DNA of 64,000 nt, from contig NZ_JAFBBR010000001.1 in the NCBI RefSeq assembly GCF_016907295.1, positions 2,046,001-2,110,000 of the forward strand, written 5' to 3'. Positions 1 to 7,783 of the stretch are shown in pieces; positions within the stretch are counted from its first letter, which is position 1, and every line of letters begins with the position of its first letter. A program made the position numbers and the translations under genes. Below the pieces are notes generated by a model. The model worked only from the letters and a program-made list of their open reading frames with translations. It made no database searches and was not told the origin of the DNA. This DNA is from Microbacterium dextranolyticum. Its GTDB lineage: Bacteria > Actinomycetota > Actinomycetes > Actinomycetales > Microbacteriaceae.

Positions 1-96
1 CTGTCCCAGTTTCGGCAGGGCATGTCCCACTTTCGGCGCGGCATGTCCCACAAACTGTCGCTTCGCCAGGTGCAGAACGACAGATAGTGGGACATG
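1..96 (+). repeat. 21-bp tandem unit plus 55-nt hairpin, copy 1
   Basis: Two 21-bp-spaced units with core CATGTCCCACTTTCGGC (starting near 1 and at 21) lead into a 55-nt hairpin at 42-96. The hairpin arms are CATGTCCCACAAACTGTCG (42-60) and CGACAGATAGTGGGACATG (78-96), which pair except at two positions. The left end may continue outside the window. Open frames read through this DNA look like repeat artefacts (7-residue periodicity), so I do not call a gene. Confidence 0.75.
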
Positions 97-212
97 GATG
101 CCTGGCCGCCCCGATCCAGCGCGGCGGCGGCATCCCACTGACGCAGATTCCGCGCGGGCGACCCGCCTTCGGCCGCCCATGGCGCATATGCCGCTTTCCG
201 CGACGCACCCGG

Positions 213-330
213 CATGTTCCGCTTTCGGCAGGGCATGTCCCACTTTCGGCAGGGCATGTCCCACTTTCGGCGGAGCATGTCCCAAAAACTGTCGCTTTGC
301 CGACCGGAGAACGACAGATAGTGGGACACG
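213..330 (+). repeat. 21-bp tandem unit plus 55-nt hairpin, copy 2
   Basis: Units start at 213, 234 and 255 with exact 21-bp spacing and lead into a second 55-nt hairpin at 276-330. Its arms are CATGTCCCAAAAACTGTCG and CGACAGATAGTGGGACACG. Orientation is the same as copy 1, and the hairpin length is identical. The spacing and the conserved 3' arm show a structured repeat rather than chance sequence. The DNA between copies 1 and 2 (97-212) holds nothing I recognise. Confidence 0.75.
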
Positions 331-381
331 GATGCTGCGGCGAGATCACCCCGGCCCGCCCTGCCTTTTCGCGCGCTCGGC

Positions 382-490
382 GAGAAACCACCGCAGGCTC
401 GGGAAACCACATCAGAGCTGATTTCTCGTGACCAGACTGGTTTCTCACCCGCCAGAGCTGATTTCCCGTGACCAAACTGATTTTTCGCCC
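382..490 (+). repeat. GAGAAACC-type repeat, copy upstream of the SDR/APH pair
   Basis: This stretch carries alternating GAGAAACCAC / GGTTTCTC and CTGATTTCTCGTGACCA words, giving several short inverted repeats. Its first ~34 nt match 2221-2254 in the same orientation (GAGAAACCAC, two variable bases, CAGGCTCG, then AAACC and TCAG). The two copies flank the genes at 763-2173. No coding region is visible here. Confidence 0.65.
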
Positions 491-573
491 CCTGGGGAAG
501 GGTCCACGCTCGCCCGAACAGGTTCGTCACCCACCAGAACATGCCCTCGAGGCCAGCCCGGTCGCCCGCCTCC

Positions 574-672
574 GGCACGGCTCGGCTCAGCTCGGCTCAG
601 CTCGGCACGGCTCGGCACGGCTCGGCTCAGCTCGGCTCGGCTCAGCTCGGCTCGGCTCGGCTCGGCTCGGCG
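574..672 (+). repeat. Pentanucleotide tandem repeat (GCTCG/GCTCA/GCACG)
   Basis: About twenty consecutive 5-bp units of the form GCTCG, GCTCA or GCACG run up to 90 bp before the SDR start. Open frames on both strands cross it, as expected for a stop-free repeat, and I treat these as artefacts. The rest of 491-762 holds no gene I can support. A TAACCT hexamer at 751-756 is a possible -10 for the SDR gene. Confidence 0.8.
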
Positions 673-762
673 GAGCGTGCCCTGGGCCGAGCCCGACGAG
701 CCCGACAAGCCCGATAAGAACGACGAGCCCGAACGGATGCCATGCCTCGCTAACCTGGGACG

Positions 763-1428
763 ATGCCCCTCGTTCTCGTGACCGGTGCCGCGCGCGCCGA
801 CAGCATCGCTGCAGGCGTCGTGCCGCGACTGCGCGACGACGGCTGGGACGTCGTCACCAGCGATCTGGACACGGGCGACTATCCGTGCGATCTCGCCGAT
901 CCGGATGCGCCGACCGCGCTGATCGAGCGGGTCGTCGACGAACGCGGACCCCTGTCGGGCCTCGTCCTGAGCCACGCGCACTGCGTCGAATCGGGGATCC
1001 TCGACACCAGCGCGGCGAGTTTCGACCGCCATGTCGCCGTGAACGCTCGCGCGACGCTGCTGATGATCGCGGCCTTCGCTCGGCACGCGGATGCCGGCGG
1101 AGGGGCGATCGTCGCCTACACGAGCGATCACACGACCGGCAACCTGCCCTACGGCGCATCCAAGGGTGCCCTCGATCGGATCGTGATCTCCGCCGCGCGC
1201 GAGCTCGGCCCCCGGTCGATCTCCGCGAACGTGGTCAATCCGGGCCCCATCGACACGGGATGGATGGATGCCGCGACACGCGCGGCGCTCACCGCGCAGC
1301 ATCCGCTCGGCCGCGCTGGCACGCCGCGCGATATCGCCGCGATCACCGCATTCCTCCTCTCGCCCGACGGACGATGGATCAGCGGACAGCTGCTGCACGC
1401 CGACGGCGGATTCTCCGCGCGGTTCTGA
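763..1428 (+). CDS. SDR family oxidoreductase
   Basis: A 221-residue short-chain dehydrogenase/reductase, probably a cytoplasmic NAD(P)-dependent oxidoreductase of unknown substrate. The catalytic Tyr130-x3-Lys134 (YGASK) and Ser121 are present, with the structural Asn94 (VNAR) and the NVVNPGPIDT segment typical of the family. The N-terminal dinucleotide motif is irregular: VTGAARADSIAAG lacks the usual TGxxxGxG spacing. The start at 763 follows a TAACCT -10-like hexamer (751-756) by 6 nt with no Shine-Dalgarno sequence, so the mRNA may be leaderless. The gene is separated by one base from the phosphotransferase gene, which suggests one transcript. The degenerate nucleotide motif leaves cofactor preference unclear. 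Confidence 0.85.
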   Translation: MPLVLVTGAARADSIAAGVVPRLRDDGWDVVTSDLDTGDYPCDLADPDAPTALIERVVDERGPLSGLVLSHAHCVESGILDTSAASFDRHVAVNARATLLMIAAFARHADAGGGAIVAYTSDHTTGNLPYGASKGALDRIVISAARELGPRSISANVVNPGPIDTGWMDAATRAALTAQHPLGRAGTPRDIAAITAFLLSPDGRWISGQLLHADGGFSARF

Positions 1429-1429
1429 G

Positions 1430-2173
1430 ATGCCCGACGAAGAACTCCTGAGCGGAGGCAATGTCGCGCCCGCCGTCGTGAGGATCGGACGGACGGTGCG
1501 AAAGCCCTGGACTGCGTCGACCGCGAGCGTGAGCCACTTCGTGGCGTTCCTCCGCTCCGCCGGCGTCGACGCGCCCGCCGCACACGGACGGGACGAGCAG
1601 GGACGTCACGTCCAGGAGTACGTCCCCGGCAGGCTCGCGATCGACGCGGCACCCCTGACCCACGATCAGTTGCGCCGCGTCGGTGCGATGGTGCGTGGCA
1701 TCCACGATGCGAGTGCTCATTACGTCGCCCCGCCGGATGCCGTGTGGGACAGCGCGATCCCCGCGCCCGGAGCCGAGTTCGTCTGCCACAACGATCTGGC
1801 CCCCTGGAACCTCATCCTCGGCGATCGCTGGGTGTTCATCGATTGGGATGCCGCCGCGCCGAGCACTCGGCTGTGGGATCTCGCCTATGCCGCGCAGACG
1901 TTCACCCTGAACGATCCCGGGCGCGAGCCTGCCGGCGCAGCGGAAGACCTGGCCGCCTTCATCGACGGGTACGGAGCCGAGGACGCTCTGCGCCGCCGCC
2001 TGCCAGGGGTGCTCGCTCGACGCACGGCGGCGATGTACGAACTGCTCCGCTCTTCCCGTGAGCACGGCACAGAACCCTGGGCGTCGATGTACTCGGCGGG
2101 CCACGGGGAGCACTGGCGTGCGGCGGCCGCGTACGTCGCGGCGCACAGCGCGATCTGGGCCGCCGCCTTATAG
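1430..2173 (+). CDS. APH-type phosphotransferase
   Basis: A 247-residue protein of the aminoglycoside phosphotransferase/choline kinase-like fold. It has the catalytic-loop motif HNDLAPWN (His120, Asp122, Asn127) followed by the metal-binding IDWD (Asp138, Asp140). I chose the ATG at 1430, one base after the upstream stop, because longer versions run back into the SDR gene. The family phosphorylates small molecules such as aminoglycosides, sugars or choline. Pairing with an SDR gene and enclosure by repeats give no firm clue to the substrate, and an antibiotic-resistance role should not be assumed. Confidence 0.85.
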   Translation: MPDEELLSGGNVAPAVVRIGRTVRKPWTASTASVSHFVAFLRSAGVDAPAAHGRDEQGRHVQEYVPGRLAIDAAPLTHDQLRRVGAMVRGIHDASAHYVAPPDAVWDSAIPAPGAEFVCHNDLAPWNLILGDRWVFIDWDAAAPSTRLWDLAYAAQTFTLNDPGREPAGAAEDLAAFIDGYGAEDALRRRLPGVLARRTAAMYELLRSSREHGTEPWASMYSAGHGEHWRAAAAYVAAHSAIWAAAL

Positions 2174-2220
2174 GGCGACTCCCCGGGCACCGTGCGCACC
2201 GCGCTCACCTGGCTCACGCC

Positions 2221-2290
2221 GAGAAACCACAACAGGCTCGAAAAACCGTGTCAGGCGTGGTTTCTCGCCACGGATATGGTTTCTCGTGCA
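2221..2290 (+). repeat. GAGAAACC-type repeat, copy downstream of the SDR/APH pair
   Basis: This is a direct-orientation relative of 382-490, located 48 bases after the phosphotransferase stop. It starts GAGAAACCACAACAGGCTCG and contains two GGTTTCTCG words that pair with the GAGAAACC at its left end, so it can fold as a hairpin. It could also act as a terminator-like structure between the + strand pair and tatD on the other strand. Confidence 0.6.
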
Positions 2291-2374
2291 GCTGGGGCGG
2301 CTGCCTGGGTCACGCGCCGAGCCGCAGGCTCGCCCACCCCACCGCAGACGCGCCCCGCGCCCCGGCCCCGCCGA

Positions 2375-3265
2375 TCAGTCGTCGAACGATCCGTAGACCT
2401 CGAGCGTGTTGGCAGCGAGCTGAGCGCAGAGTTCGTCGAGCGGCATCCCCAGCTCGTCGGCCATGAACCGCACCGTCACGGGCACCAGGTACGGCGCGTT
2501 CGGGCGGCCGCGCAGCGGCGTCGGGGTGAGGAACGGGGCATCCGTTTCGACAAGGATCCGCTCACGCGGCGCCACGGCCAGCGCATCGCGCAGGTTTTGG
2601 GCGTTCTTGAACGTGACGTTGCCCGCGAAGCTCAGCCAGTAGCCGCGCGCCGCGGCGATCCGCGCCATGTCGGCGTCGCCCGAGAAGCAGTGGAACACCG
2701 TCTTTTCGGGCGCGCCCACACGGCGGAGTGTCTCGAGAACCGCGTCGTGCGCGTCGCGGTCGTGGATCTGCATCGCGATCCCGTGCTTCTTCGCGAGCGC
2801 GATATGGGCTTCGAAGCTCTCGAACTGCGCGGGGCGCCCGTCCTCGGCCGTGCGGAAGAAGTCGAGTCCGGTCTCGCCGATCGCCCGCACCCGCGGCTGC
2901 GCGGCGAGTTCATCGATCACGGCGATCGCCTCATCGAGCCGACCCTCGGCGGCGTACGCAGGCGCCTCGTTGGGGTGGATCGCGACGGCGGCGAGCACGC
3001 GCCGGTGGGATGCCGCGGCCCATGCCGCCCAGCGACTCGACTCGATGTCACCGCTGGCCTGCACGACGCCGACGACGCCGACGGATGCCGCACGCTCGAG
3101 GTGCTCGTCGAGGGGCAGCCCCTCACCGTCCTCGATCTCGAGGTGGCAGTGGTTGTCGTAGACCGACACGGGGAGCGGATCGGGCAGCGGCGGGTACGAC
3201 ACGTCGCGCGAGCCCTTCTCGCGCACCCGCACGTAGCTCGACGGGTCCGAGGACGGTTCGGTCAT
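2375..3265 (-). CDS. tatD: TatD family metal-dependent hydrolase
   Basis: A 296-residue TatD-type DNase/metallohydrolase (TIM barrel, two-metal site). Visible ligand motifs are the N-terminal HCHLE (HxH), GETGLDFF with the metal-bridging Glu, HDRDAHD, HCFSG and the C-terminal ETDAP. I start it at 3265 (MTEPSSDP), where GAGGAG lies a few bases upstream; longer frames run into the repeat array. Length matches the family. It lies downstream of metG on the same strand, an arrangement common in actinobacteria, separated here by a 340-bp repeat region. Confidence 0.93.
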   Translation of the reverse strand: MTEPSSDPSSYVRVREKGSRDVSYPPLPDPLPVSVYDNHCHLEIEDGEGLPLDEHLERAASVGVVGVVQASGDIESSRWAAWAAASHRRVLAAVAIHPNEAPAYAAEGRLDEAIAVIDELAAQPRVRAIGETGLDFFRTAEDGRPAQFESFEAHIALAKKHGIAMQIHDRDAHDAVLETLRRVGAPEKTVFHCFSGDADMARIAAARGYWLSFAGNVTFKNAQNLRDALAVAPRERILVETDAPFLTPTPLRGRPNAPYLVPVTVRFMADELGMPLDELCAQLAANTLEVYGSFDD

Positions 3266-3363
3266 GGTGTGCTCCTCTGACTGTGTTCGTCGTGGATGCC
3301 TCGTTCCGGCATCCGTCGCGTGCTCGTACTCTCTCGCGGTACCACTGCCCCGCCCCCTCCGAG

Positions 3364-3590
3364 CATGTCCCACTTTCTGCTGCTCACAGCACCGGGAAGC
3401 AACACTTTTCGGGACATGCCCCGCCGAAAGTGGGACACGGCCCGCCGAAAGTGGGACACCCCCGCCGACACTCCGGCCACGCCCCGCCGAGAGCGGCATA
3501 CCCCCGCCGACACCCCAGTCACGCCCCGCCGACAGCGAGACACCCGCCGCCGCAGGCGAGACACCCCCCGCCGACAGCGGGACAGGCCAC
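3364..3590 (-). repeat. 55-nt hairpin plus eight decaying 21-bp units, copy 3 (inverted)
   Basis: A 55-nt hairpin (3364-3418, CATGTCCC to GGGACATG) is followed by about eight 21-bp units. The first two are clean (core CCGCCGAAAGTGGGACAC), and later ones degrade to CCGCCGACAGCGAGACAC-like forms. This is the reverse orientation of copies 1 and 2, where units precede the hairpin. It fills the gap between tatD and metG; I see no gene in 3266-3603. Confidence 0.75.
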
Positions 3591-3603
3591 GCGGAAGAGA
3601 AAC

Positions 3604-5166
3604 CTACTGCTCGATGCGCGGGAAGAGCGGCGCGAGGCCGTTCACCGAGGTGCCGGGCGCGAGCTGGCCCCAGCGGCCGGCGTCGCGGAGCGGCTGGTCC
3701 TGCAGTCGGCCCGGGTGCCCCAGTGCGGCCCAGAGCTTCTCGGTCGAGGCGGGCATGACGGGGCTCAGCAGCACCGCGAGAGCGCGCAGACCCTCGGCGG
3801 TCGTGTAGAGCACCGTGTTCAGGCGTGCGCGCTGAGCGTCATCTTTCGCGAGCACCCAGGGCGCGTTCTCGGTGATGTAGCCGTTGAGCGCGTCGACGAT
3901 GGTCCAGATCGCGGCGATCGCCTCGTCGGGGCGGAAGCGCTCCATCGCCGCATCGGCGTTCGCCGCGGCATCCGCCACGATCCGCTGGATCTCCAGGTCG
4001 CCGTCGGTGTAGTCGGATGCCGGGGGCACGATGCCCTCGACGTATTTCTCGATCATCGCGGTCGTCCGCGACGCGAGGTTGCCGAAGCCGTTGGCGAGTT
4101 CGGCCTGGTAGCGGGCCGACAGGTCTTCCCACGAGAACGAACCGTCCTGACCGAAGGCGATCGCCGACAAGAAATAGAACCGGTAGGCATCCGACCCGAA
4201 CACATCGGTGATCTCGGTGGGGGCGATGCCGGTGAGCTTCGACTTCGACATCTTCTCGCCACCGACCAGCAGCCAGCCATGGGCGAACACGCCTCGGGGC
4301 ACATCGAGCCCCGCCGCCATCAGCATCGCGGGCCAGATCACCGCGTGGAAGCGCAGGATGTCCTTGCCGACCACGTGATACGCCGGCCAGCGGCGCTCGA
4401 ACTGCTCGGGGTCGGTGCCGTATCCGACGGCGGTCGCGTAGTTGAGCAGCGCGTCGACCCACACGTAGATGACGTGCGACGGGTCCCACGGCACCGTGAT
4501 GCCCCAGTCGAACGCCGACCGCGAGATCGACAGGTCCTTCAGCCCCGACCGCACGAACGAGACGACTTCGTTGCGCGCCGACTCGGGGCGCACGAAGTCG
4601 GGCTCGGTCTTGTAGAGCTCGAGCAGACGGTCCTGGAACTCGCTCAGCTTGAAGAAGTAGTTCTTCTCTTGCAGCAGTTCCAGCGGCTTCGAGTGGATCG
4701 CGCAGACCTTGAGCCCCTCGAAGGCCCCCGTGCCGTCGACGATCTCGGCCTCGGGCTTGAACTCCTCACAGCCGACGCAGTACAGCGCCTCGTACTCGCC
4801 CGCGTAGATGTAGCCGCGGTCGTAGAGCGCCTTCACGAACTCCTGCACGCGCTCCTCGTGGCGCGGCTGGGTGGTGCGGATGAAGTCGTCGTTGGCGACG
4901 TCGAGGGTCCGAAGCAGCGGGAACCACGACTCGGTGACGAGCTTGTCGACCCACTCCTGCGGGGTCACGCCGTTGGCCGCGGCGGCGCGCAGCATCTTCT
5001 GACCGTGCTCGTCGGTGCCGGTGAGCATCCAGGTGTCGTCGCCTGCCTGCCGGTGCCAGCGCGCGAGGGTGTCGACGGCGACCGTCGTGTACCCGTGGCC
5101 GATGTGGGGAAGATCCGACGGGTAGTAGATCGGCGTCGTGATGTAGAAGGACTGACCGGTGCTCAC
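3604..5166 (-). CDS. metG: Methionyl-tRNA synthetase
   Basis: A 520-residue class I aminoacyl-tRNA synthetase that charges tRNA-Met. The HIGH signature is at residues 21-24 (PHIGHGY), the KMSKS loop near residue 304 (KMSKSKL) and the WVDALLNYATA region typical of MetRS. It is the short form without a C-terminal tRNA-binding extension. The GTG start at 5166 is preceded, with 6 nt between, by TAGAAT (5173-5178 on the minus strand) and by no Shine-Dalgarno sequence, so the mRNA is probably leaderless. Confidence 0.96.
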   Translation of the reverse strand: MSTGQSFYITTPIYYPSDLPHIGHGYTTVAVDTLARWHRQAGDDTWMLTGTDEHGQKMLRAAAANGVTPQEWVDKLVTESWFPLLRTLDVANDDFIRTTQPRHEERVQEFVKALYDRGYIYAGEYEALYCVGCEEFKPEAEIVDGTGAFEGLKVCAIHSKPLELLQEKNYFFKLSEFQDRLLELYKTEPDFVRPESARNEVVSFVRSGLKDLSISRSAFDWGITVPWDPSHVIYVWVDALLNYATAVGYGTDPEQFERRWPAYHVVGKDILRFHAVIWPAMLMAAGLDVPRGVFAHGWLLVGGEKMSKSKLTGIAPTEITDVFGSDAYRFYFLSAIAFGQDGSFSWEDLSARYQAELANGFGNLASRTTAMIEKYVEGIVPPASDYTDGDLEIQRIVADAAANADAAMERFRPDEAIAAIWTIVDALNGYITENAPWVLAKDDAQRARLNTVLYTTAEGLRALAVLLSPVMPASTEKLWAALGHPGRLQDQPLRDAGRWGQLAPGTSVNGLAPLFPRIEQ

Positions 5167-5215
5167 CCGAAGATTCTAGTTGGGGCTCCGGAACTCGATC
5201 GGCGTGTGACGGCGC

Positions 5216-6229
5216 TCAAGCGCTCTCGCGCACGACGAGGCTCGTCGGCAGCACGACGGGCTCGCGGGGTGTGCCGTTGATGATGTCGAGCACCATGTCG
5301 ACCATCGTCGAGCTGATCTGCGACCAGGGCTGGCGCACCGTGGTGAGCGGAGGGCGGTGGGTCTCGGCGAGCCCCGAGTCGTCGAAGCCCGCGACGGCGA
5401 CGTCCTCGGGCACGCGGCGCCCGGCACGGCGAAGGGCCTCGATCGCGCCGACGGCCATCACGTCGCTCGCCGCGAAGACCGCGTCGATGTCGGGTGCGCG
5501 TTCGAGCAGGCGCTCCATCGCGGCGTCGCCGCTCGCCGCCTCGTAGCTGCCTGTTTCGACGAGCTCCGGGTCGAAACGATCGCCGAGCTCCTCTCGGAAC
5601 CCTTCCAGACGCAGACGTCCGCCCGGCGTGTCGAGGGGTCCGGTGATGAGCGCGATCCGGCGGTGTCCACGCTCGATGAGATGACTCGTCATCGTCCGCG
5701 CCGCCTCGATCTCGTCGATGGCGACGTGCGGCACGACGACATCGCCCTGCTGGGGAATCCCCGAGCACACGGTCGGAACACCGGTGGCGACGAGCGTGGC
5801 AAGGAGCGAGTCGGATGCGTGCGACGACACCAGCAGCACACCGTCGACGTGTCCCGCGCTCACGTACCGCTCGACGCTGAGCTGCTCCTGCGCGGTGTCG
5901 GCGATGAGCAGCACGAGCGTCATCGACCGCTCGGCGAGCGCCGCCGTCGCGCCGCGGAGAAGGAGCGCGAACGTCGGGTCGGAGAAGAGGAGTTGCTGCG
6001 ACTCGGTCAACAAGAACGCGAGCGAGTTCGATTTGCCCGTCGCGAGGGTGCGTGCCGCGTGGTTGGCGGTGTACCCCGTGGTGCGGATCGCCTCTTCGAC
6101 GGCGGCGCGCGCTTCGGGAGAAACCCAGTGCCCGCCGTTGATGACCCGAGAGACCGTGCCGTGCGACACGCCCGCGACCGCCGCCACGTCGCGGATCGTG
6201 GGTTTTCTCGCACTGCCGATCGAGCTCAC
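5216..6229 (-). CDS. LacI family transcriptional regulator of the maltose module
   Basis: A 337-residue LacI/GalR regulator. The N-terminal helix-turn-helix (PTIRDVAAVAGVSHGTVSRV) is followed by a periplasmic-binding-protein-like sensor domain. It is divergent from malE, and a perfect 16-bp palindrome with the central CG typical of LacI operators lies between them. The likely role is repression of the malEFG-amylase genes, relieved by a maltose-type ligand; this is inferred from context. The GTG start at 6229 lies 8 nt after TATAGT on its strand. Confidence 0.88.
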   Translation of the reverse strand: MSSIGSARKPTIRDVAAVAGVSHGTVSRVINGGHWVSPEARAAVEEAIRTTGYTANHAARTLATGKSNSLAFLLTESQQLLFSDPTFALLLRGATAALAERSMTLVLLIADTAQEQLSVERYVSAGHVDGVLLVSSHASDSLLATLVATGVPTVCSGIPQQGDVVVPHVAIDEIEAARTMTSHLIERGHRRIALITGPLDTPGGRLRLEGFREELGDRFDPELVETGSYEAASGDAAMERLLERAPDIDAVFAASDVMAVGAIEALRRAGRRVPEDVAVAGFDDSGLAETHRPPLTTVRQPWSQISSTMVDMVLDIINGTPREPVVLPTSLVVRESA

Positions 6230-6283
6230 GACAGCCGACTATACCCTCCGCTACGGTGTGCTATCTTGGTCAGACCACAAAAC

Positions 6284-6299
6284 CTGTGACCGGTCACAG
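6284..6299. promoter_or_regulatory. LacI-type operator between lacI-like gene and malE
   Basis: CTGTGACCGGTCACAG is a perfect 16-bp palindrome with a central CG, as expected for a LacI/GalR operator. It lies 55 bp upstream of the regulator start and 133 bp upstream of malE, so one site could control both directions. Binding by the neighbouring regulator is inferred. Confidence 0.7.
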
Positions 6300-6432
6300 T
6301 TCGATAACGAACACCTCACCGACGGGCTCACGGAGCGCACAATGGCACTGCGCGCGTTCAGCGCGGTGACAGCACCAGGCGACGGGGCCGACGCACGATC
6401 GGCCTCACGCCGCAATGAAGAGAGGCACACCG

Positions 6433-7680
6433 ATGAAGGTGAAGAAGAAGGGCATGCTCGCCACGGGCATGGTCGTCGCGGCGAGCATCCTCGCCCTGGC
6501 GGGCTGCTCGAGCAGCGGGACGACGGCCACGCCGACCGACGACGGCACCGCCGCAAGCGGAACGCTGACCGTCTGGGTCGACGCCGACCGCGCCCGCGCG
6601 CTCGAAGACGTCGCGAAGACGTTCGAGCAGGAGAAGGGCGTCAAGGTCAACCTGGTCGTCAAGGACTACGGCAAGATCCGCGACGAGTTCACGGCGCAGG
6701 TTCCCACCGGCAAGGGCCCCGACATCACGATCGGCGGCCACGACTGGATCGGCGCGTTCGTCAAGGACGGCATCGTCGCCCCCGTCGAGCTCGGCGACAA
6801 GTCCGCCGACTTCGAGAAGGTCGCCGTCGAGGCGGTCACCTACGACGGCAAGACCTATGGACTGCCGTACGCGATCGAGAACATCGCCATCCTCCGCAAC
6901 ACCGCGCTGGCGTCGTCGACCCCGGCCACCTACGACGAGATGATCGCCGCCGGCCGTGCCGCGGGCACCGAGTACCCGTTCGTCGTGGGCCTCGACCCCC
7001 AGGCATCCGACCCCTACCACCTCTACCCGTTCCAGACCTCCTTCGGGAGCTCGGTCTTCGCTCGCAACGCCGACGGCTCGTACGACGCGTCGAAGCTGAC
7101 GATCGGTGACGAGTCCGGCCAGGGCTTCGCCGCGTGGCTCACCGCGCAGGGCGACACCGGCACGAAGGTGCTGAACCTCAACCTGTCGGGCGACCTCGCC
7201 AAAGAGGCCTTCAACGCCGGAAAGTCGCCGTACTTCCTGACGGGTCCGTGGAACGTCGCCGACGCTCAGAAGGCCGGCATCGACGTCTCCGTCGACGCCA
7301 TCCCGAGCGCGGGCGGGCAGACGGCCCAGCCGTTCGCCGGCGTGCAGGCGTTCTTCCTGTCGGCCAAGAGCAACAACGCGCTCATCGCCAACGAGTTCCT
7401 CGTGAACTACATCGCGACCGCCGACGTGCAGACGAAGCTGTTCGAGGCGGGGGGGCGTCCGCCCGCGCTGACCGAGTCGTTCAAGGCGGCGCAGTCCGAC
7501 CCGATCGTCGCCGGTTTCGCGGCCGTCGGCCAGAACGCCGTGCCGATGCCGAGCATCCCCGAGATGGGTTCGGTGTGGGATGACTGGGGCAAGACCGAGG
7601 CCGCGCTCATCAAGGGCTCGTCCGACCCGGCCGGTGACTGGGTCAAGATGGCTGATTCCATCCAGGCGAAGCTCGGCTGA
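6433..7680 (+). CDS. malE: Maltose/maltodextrin ABC transporter substrate-binding lipoprotein
   Basis: A 415-residue family 1 extracellular solute-binding protein. A basic N-terminus and hydrophobic stretch end in the lipobox LALAGC (lipidated Cys25), and the mature protein shows MalE-like segments such as VWVDADRAR, GPDITIGGHDWIGAF, GLPYAIEN and FLTGPWNV. I prefer the ATG at 6433 over that at 6415 because GAAGAGAGG (6417-6425) sits 7 nt before it. It should bind maltose or maltodextrins and deliver them to MalF/MalG. A strong hairpin follows the gene, which fits the usual excess of binding protein over permease. Confidence 0.92.
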   Translation: MKVKKKGMLATGMVVAASILALAGCSSSGTTATPTDDGTAASGTLTVWVDADRARALEDVAKTFEQEKGVKVNLVVKDYGKIRDEFTAQVPTGKGPDITIGGHDWIGAFVKDGIVAPVELGDKSADFEKVAVEAVTYDGKTYGLPYAIENIAILRNTALASSTPATYDEMIAAGRAAGTEYPFVVGLDPQASDPYHLYPFQTSFGSSVFARNADGSYDASKLTIGDESGQGFAAWLTAQGDTGTKVLNLNLSGDLAKEAFNAGKSPYFLTGPWNVADAQKAGIDVSVDAIPSAGGQTAQPFAGVQAFFLSAKSNNALIANEFLVNYIATADVQTKLFEAGGRPPALTESFKAAQSDPIVAGFAAVGQNAVPMPSIPEMGSVWDDWGKTEAALIKGSSDPAGDWVKMADSIQAKLG

Positions 7681-7689
7681 CCCTGACCG

Positions 7690-7718
7690 GGGGCGGCGTC
7701 CCTTGCGGACGCCGCCCC
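7690..7718 (+). terminator. Intra-operon hairpin between malE and malF
   Basis: GGGGCGGCGTCC (7690-7701) pairs perfectly with GGACGCCGCCCC (7707-7718) around a 5-nt loop. It starts ten bases after the malE stop, and only a short pyrimidine tract follows. It may act as a partial terminator or a 3' mRNA stabiliser that keeps malE expression above that of malF and malG. Confidence 0.7.
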
Positions 7719-7783
7719 TCCTCTTGCACTCTTTCCCCAGGCCCGCGGCAGCCCCGCGCCCCCTCATCCGATAGGAGTCGACG

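Noticed and set aside
87..781. Several open frames of about 100-340 codons crossing the repeats upstream of the SDR gene
   Set aside because: They have 7-residue periodic or Arg/Ala-rich translations caused by 21-bp and 5-bp repeats, no ribosome sites and no family signature.
1430..2173. Calling the APH-fold protein an aminoglycoside-resistance enzyme
   Set aside because: Only the generic kinase motifs are seen; the family includes many kinases of unrelated small molecules and the context gives no support.
3264..3590. Possible CRISPR array in the 21-bp repeats
   Set aside because: Units are contiguous with no unique spacers of 30-40 bp, they degrade progressively, and no cas genes are present.
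2728..5280. An 850-codon open frame antisense to metG
   Set aside because: High-GC antisense shadow: metG on the other strand has all synthetase motifs and this frame has none.
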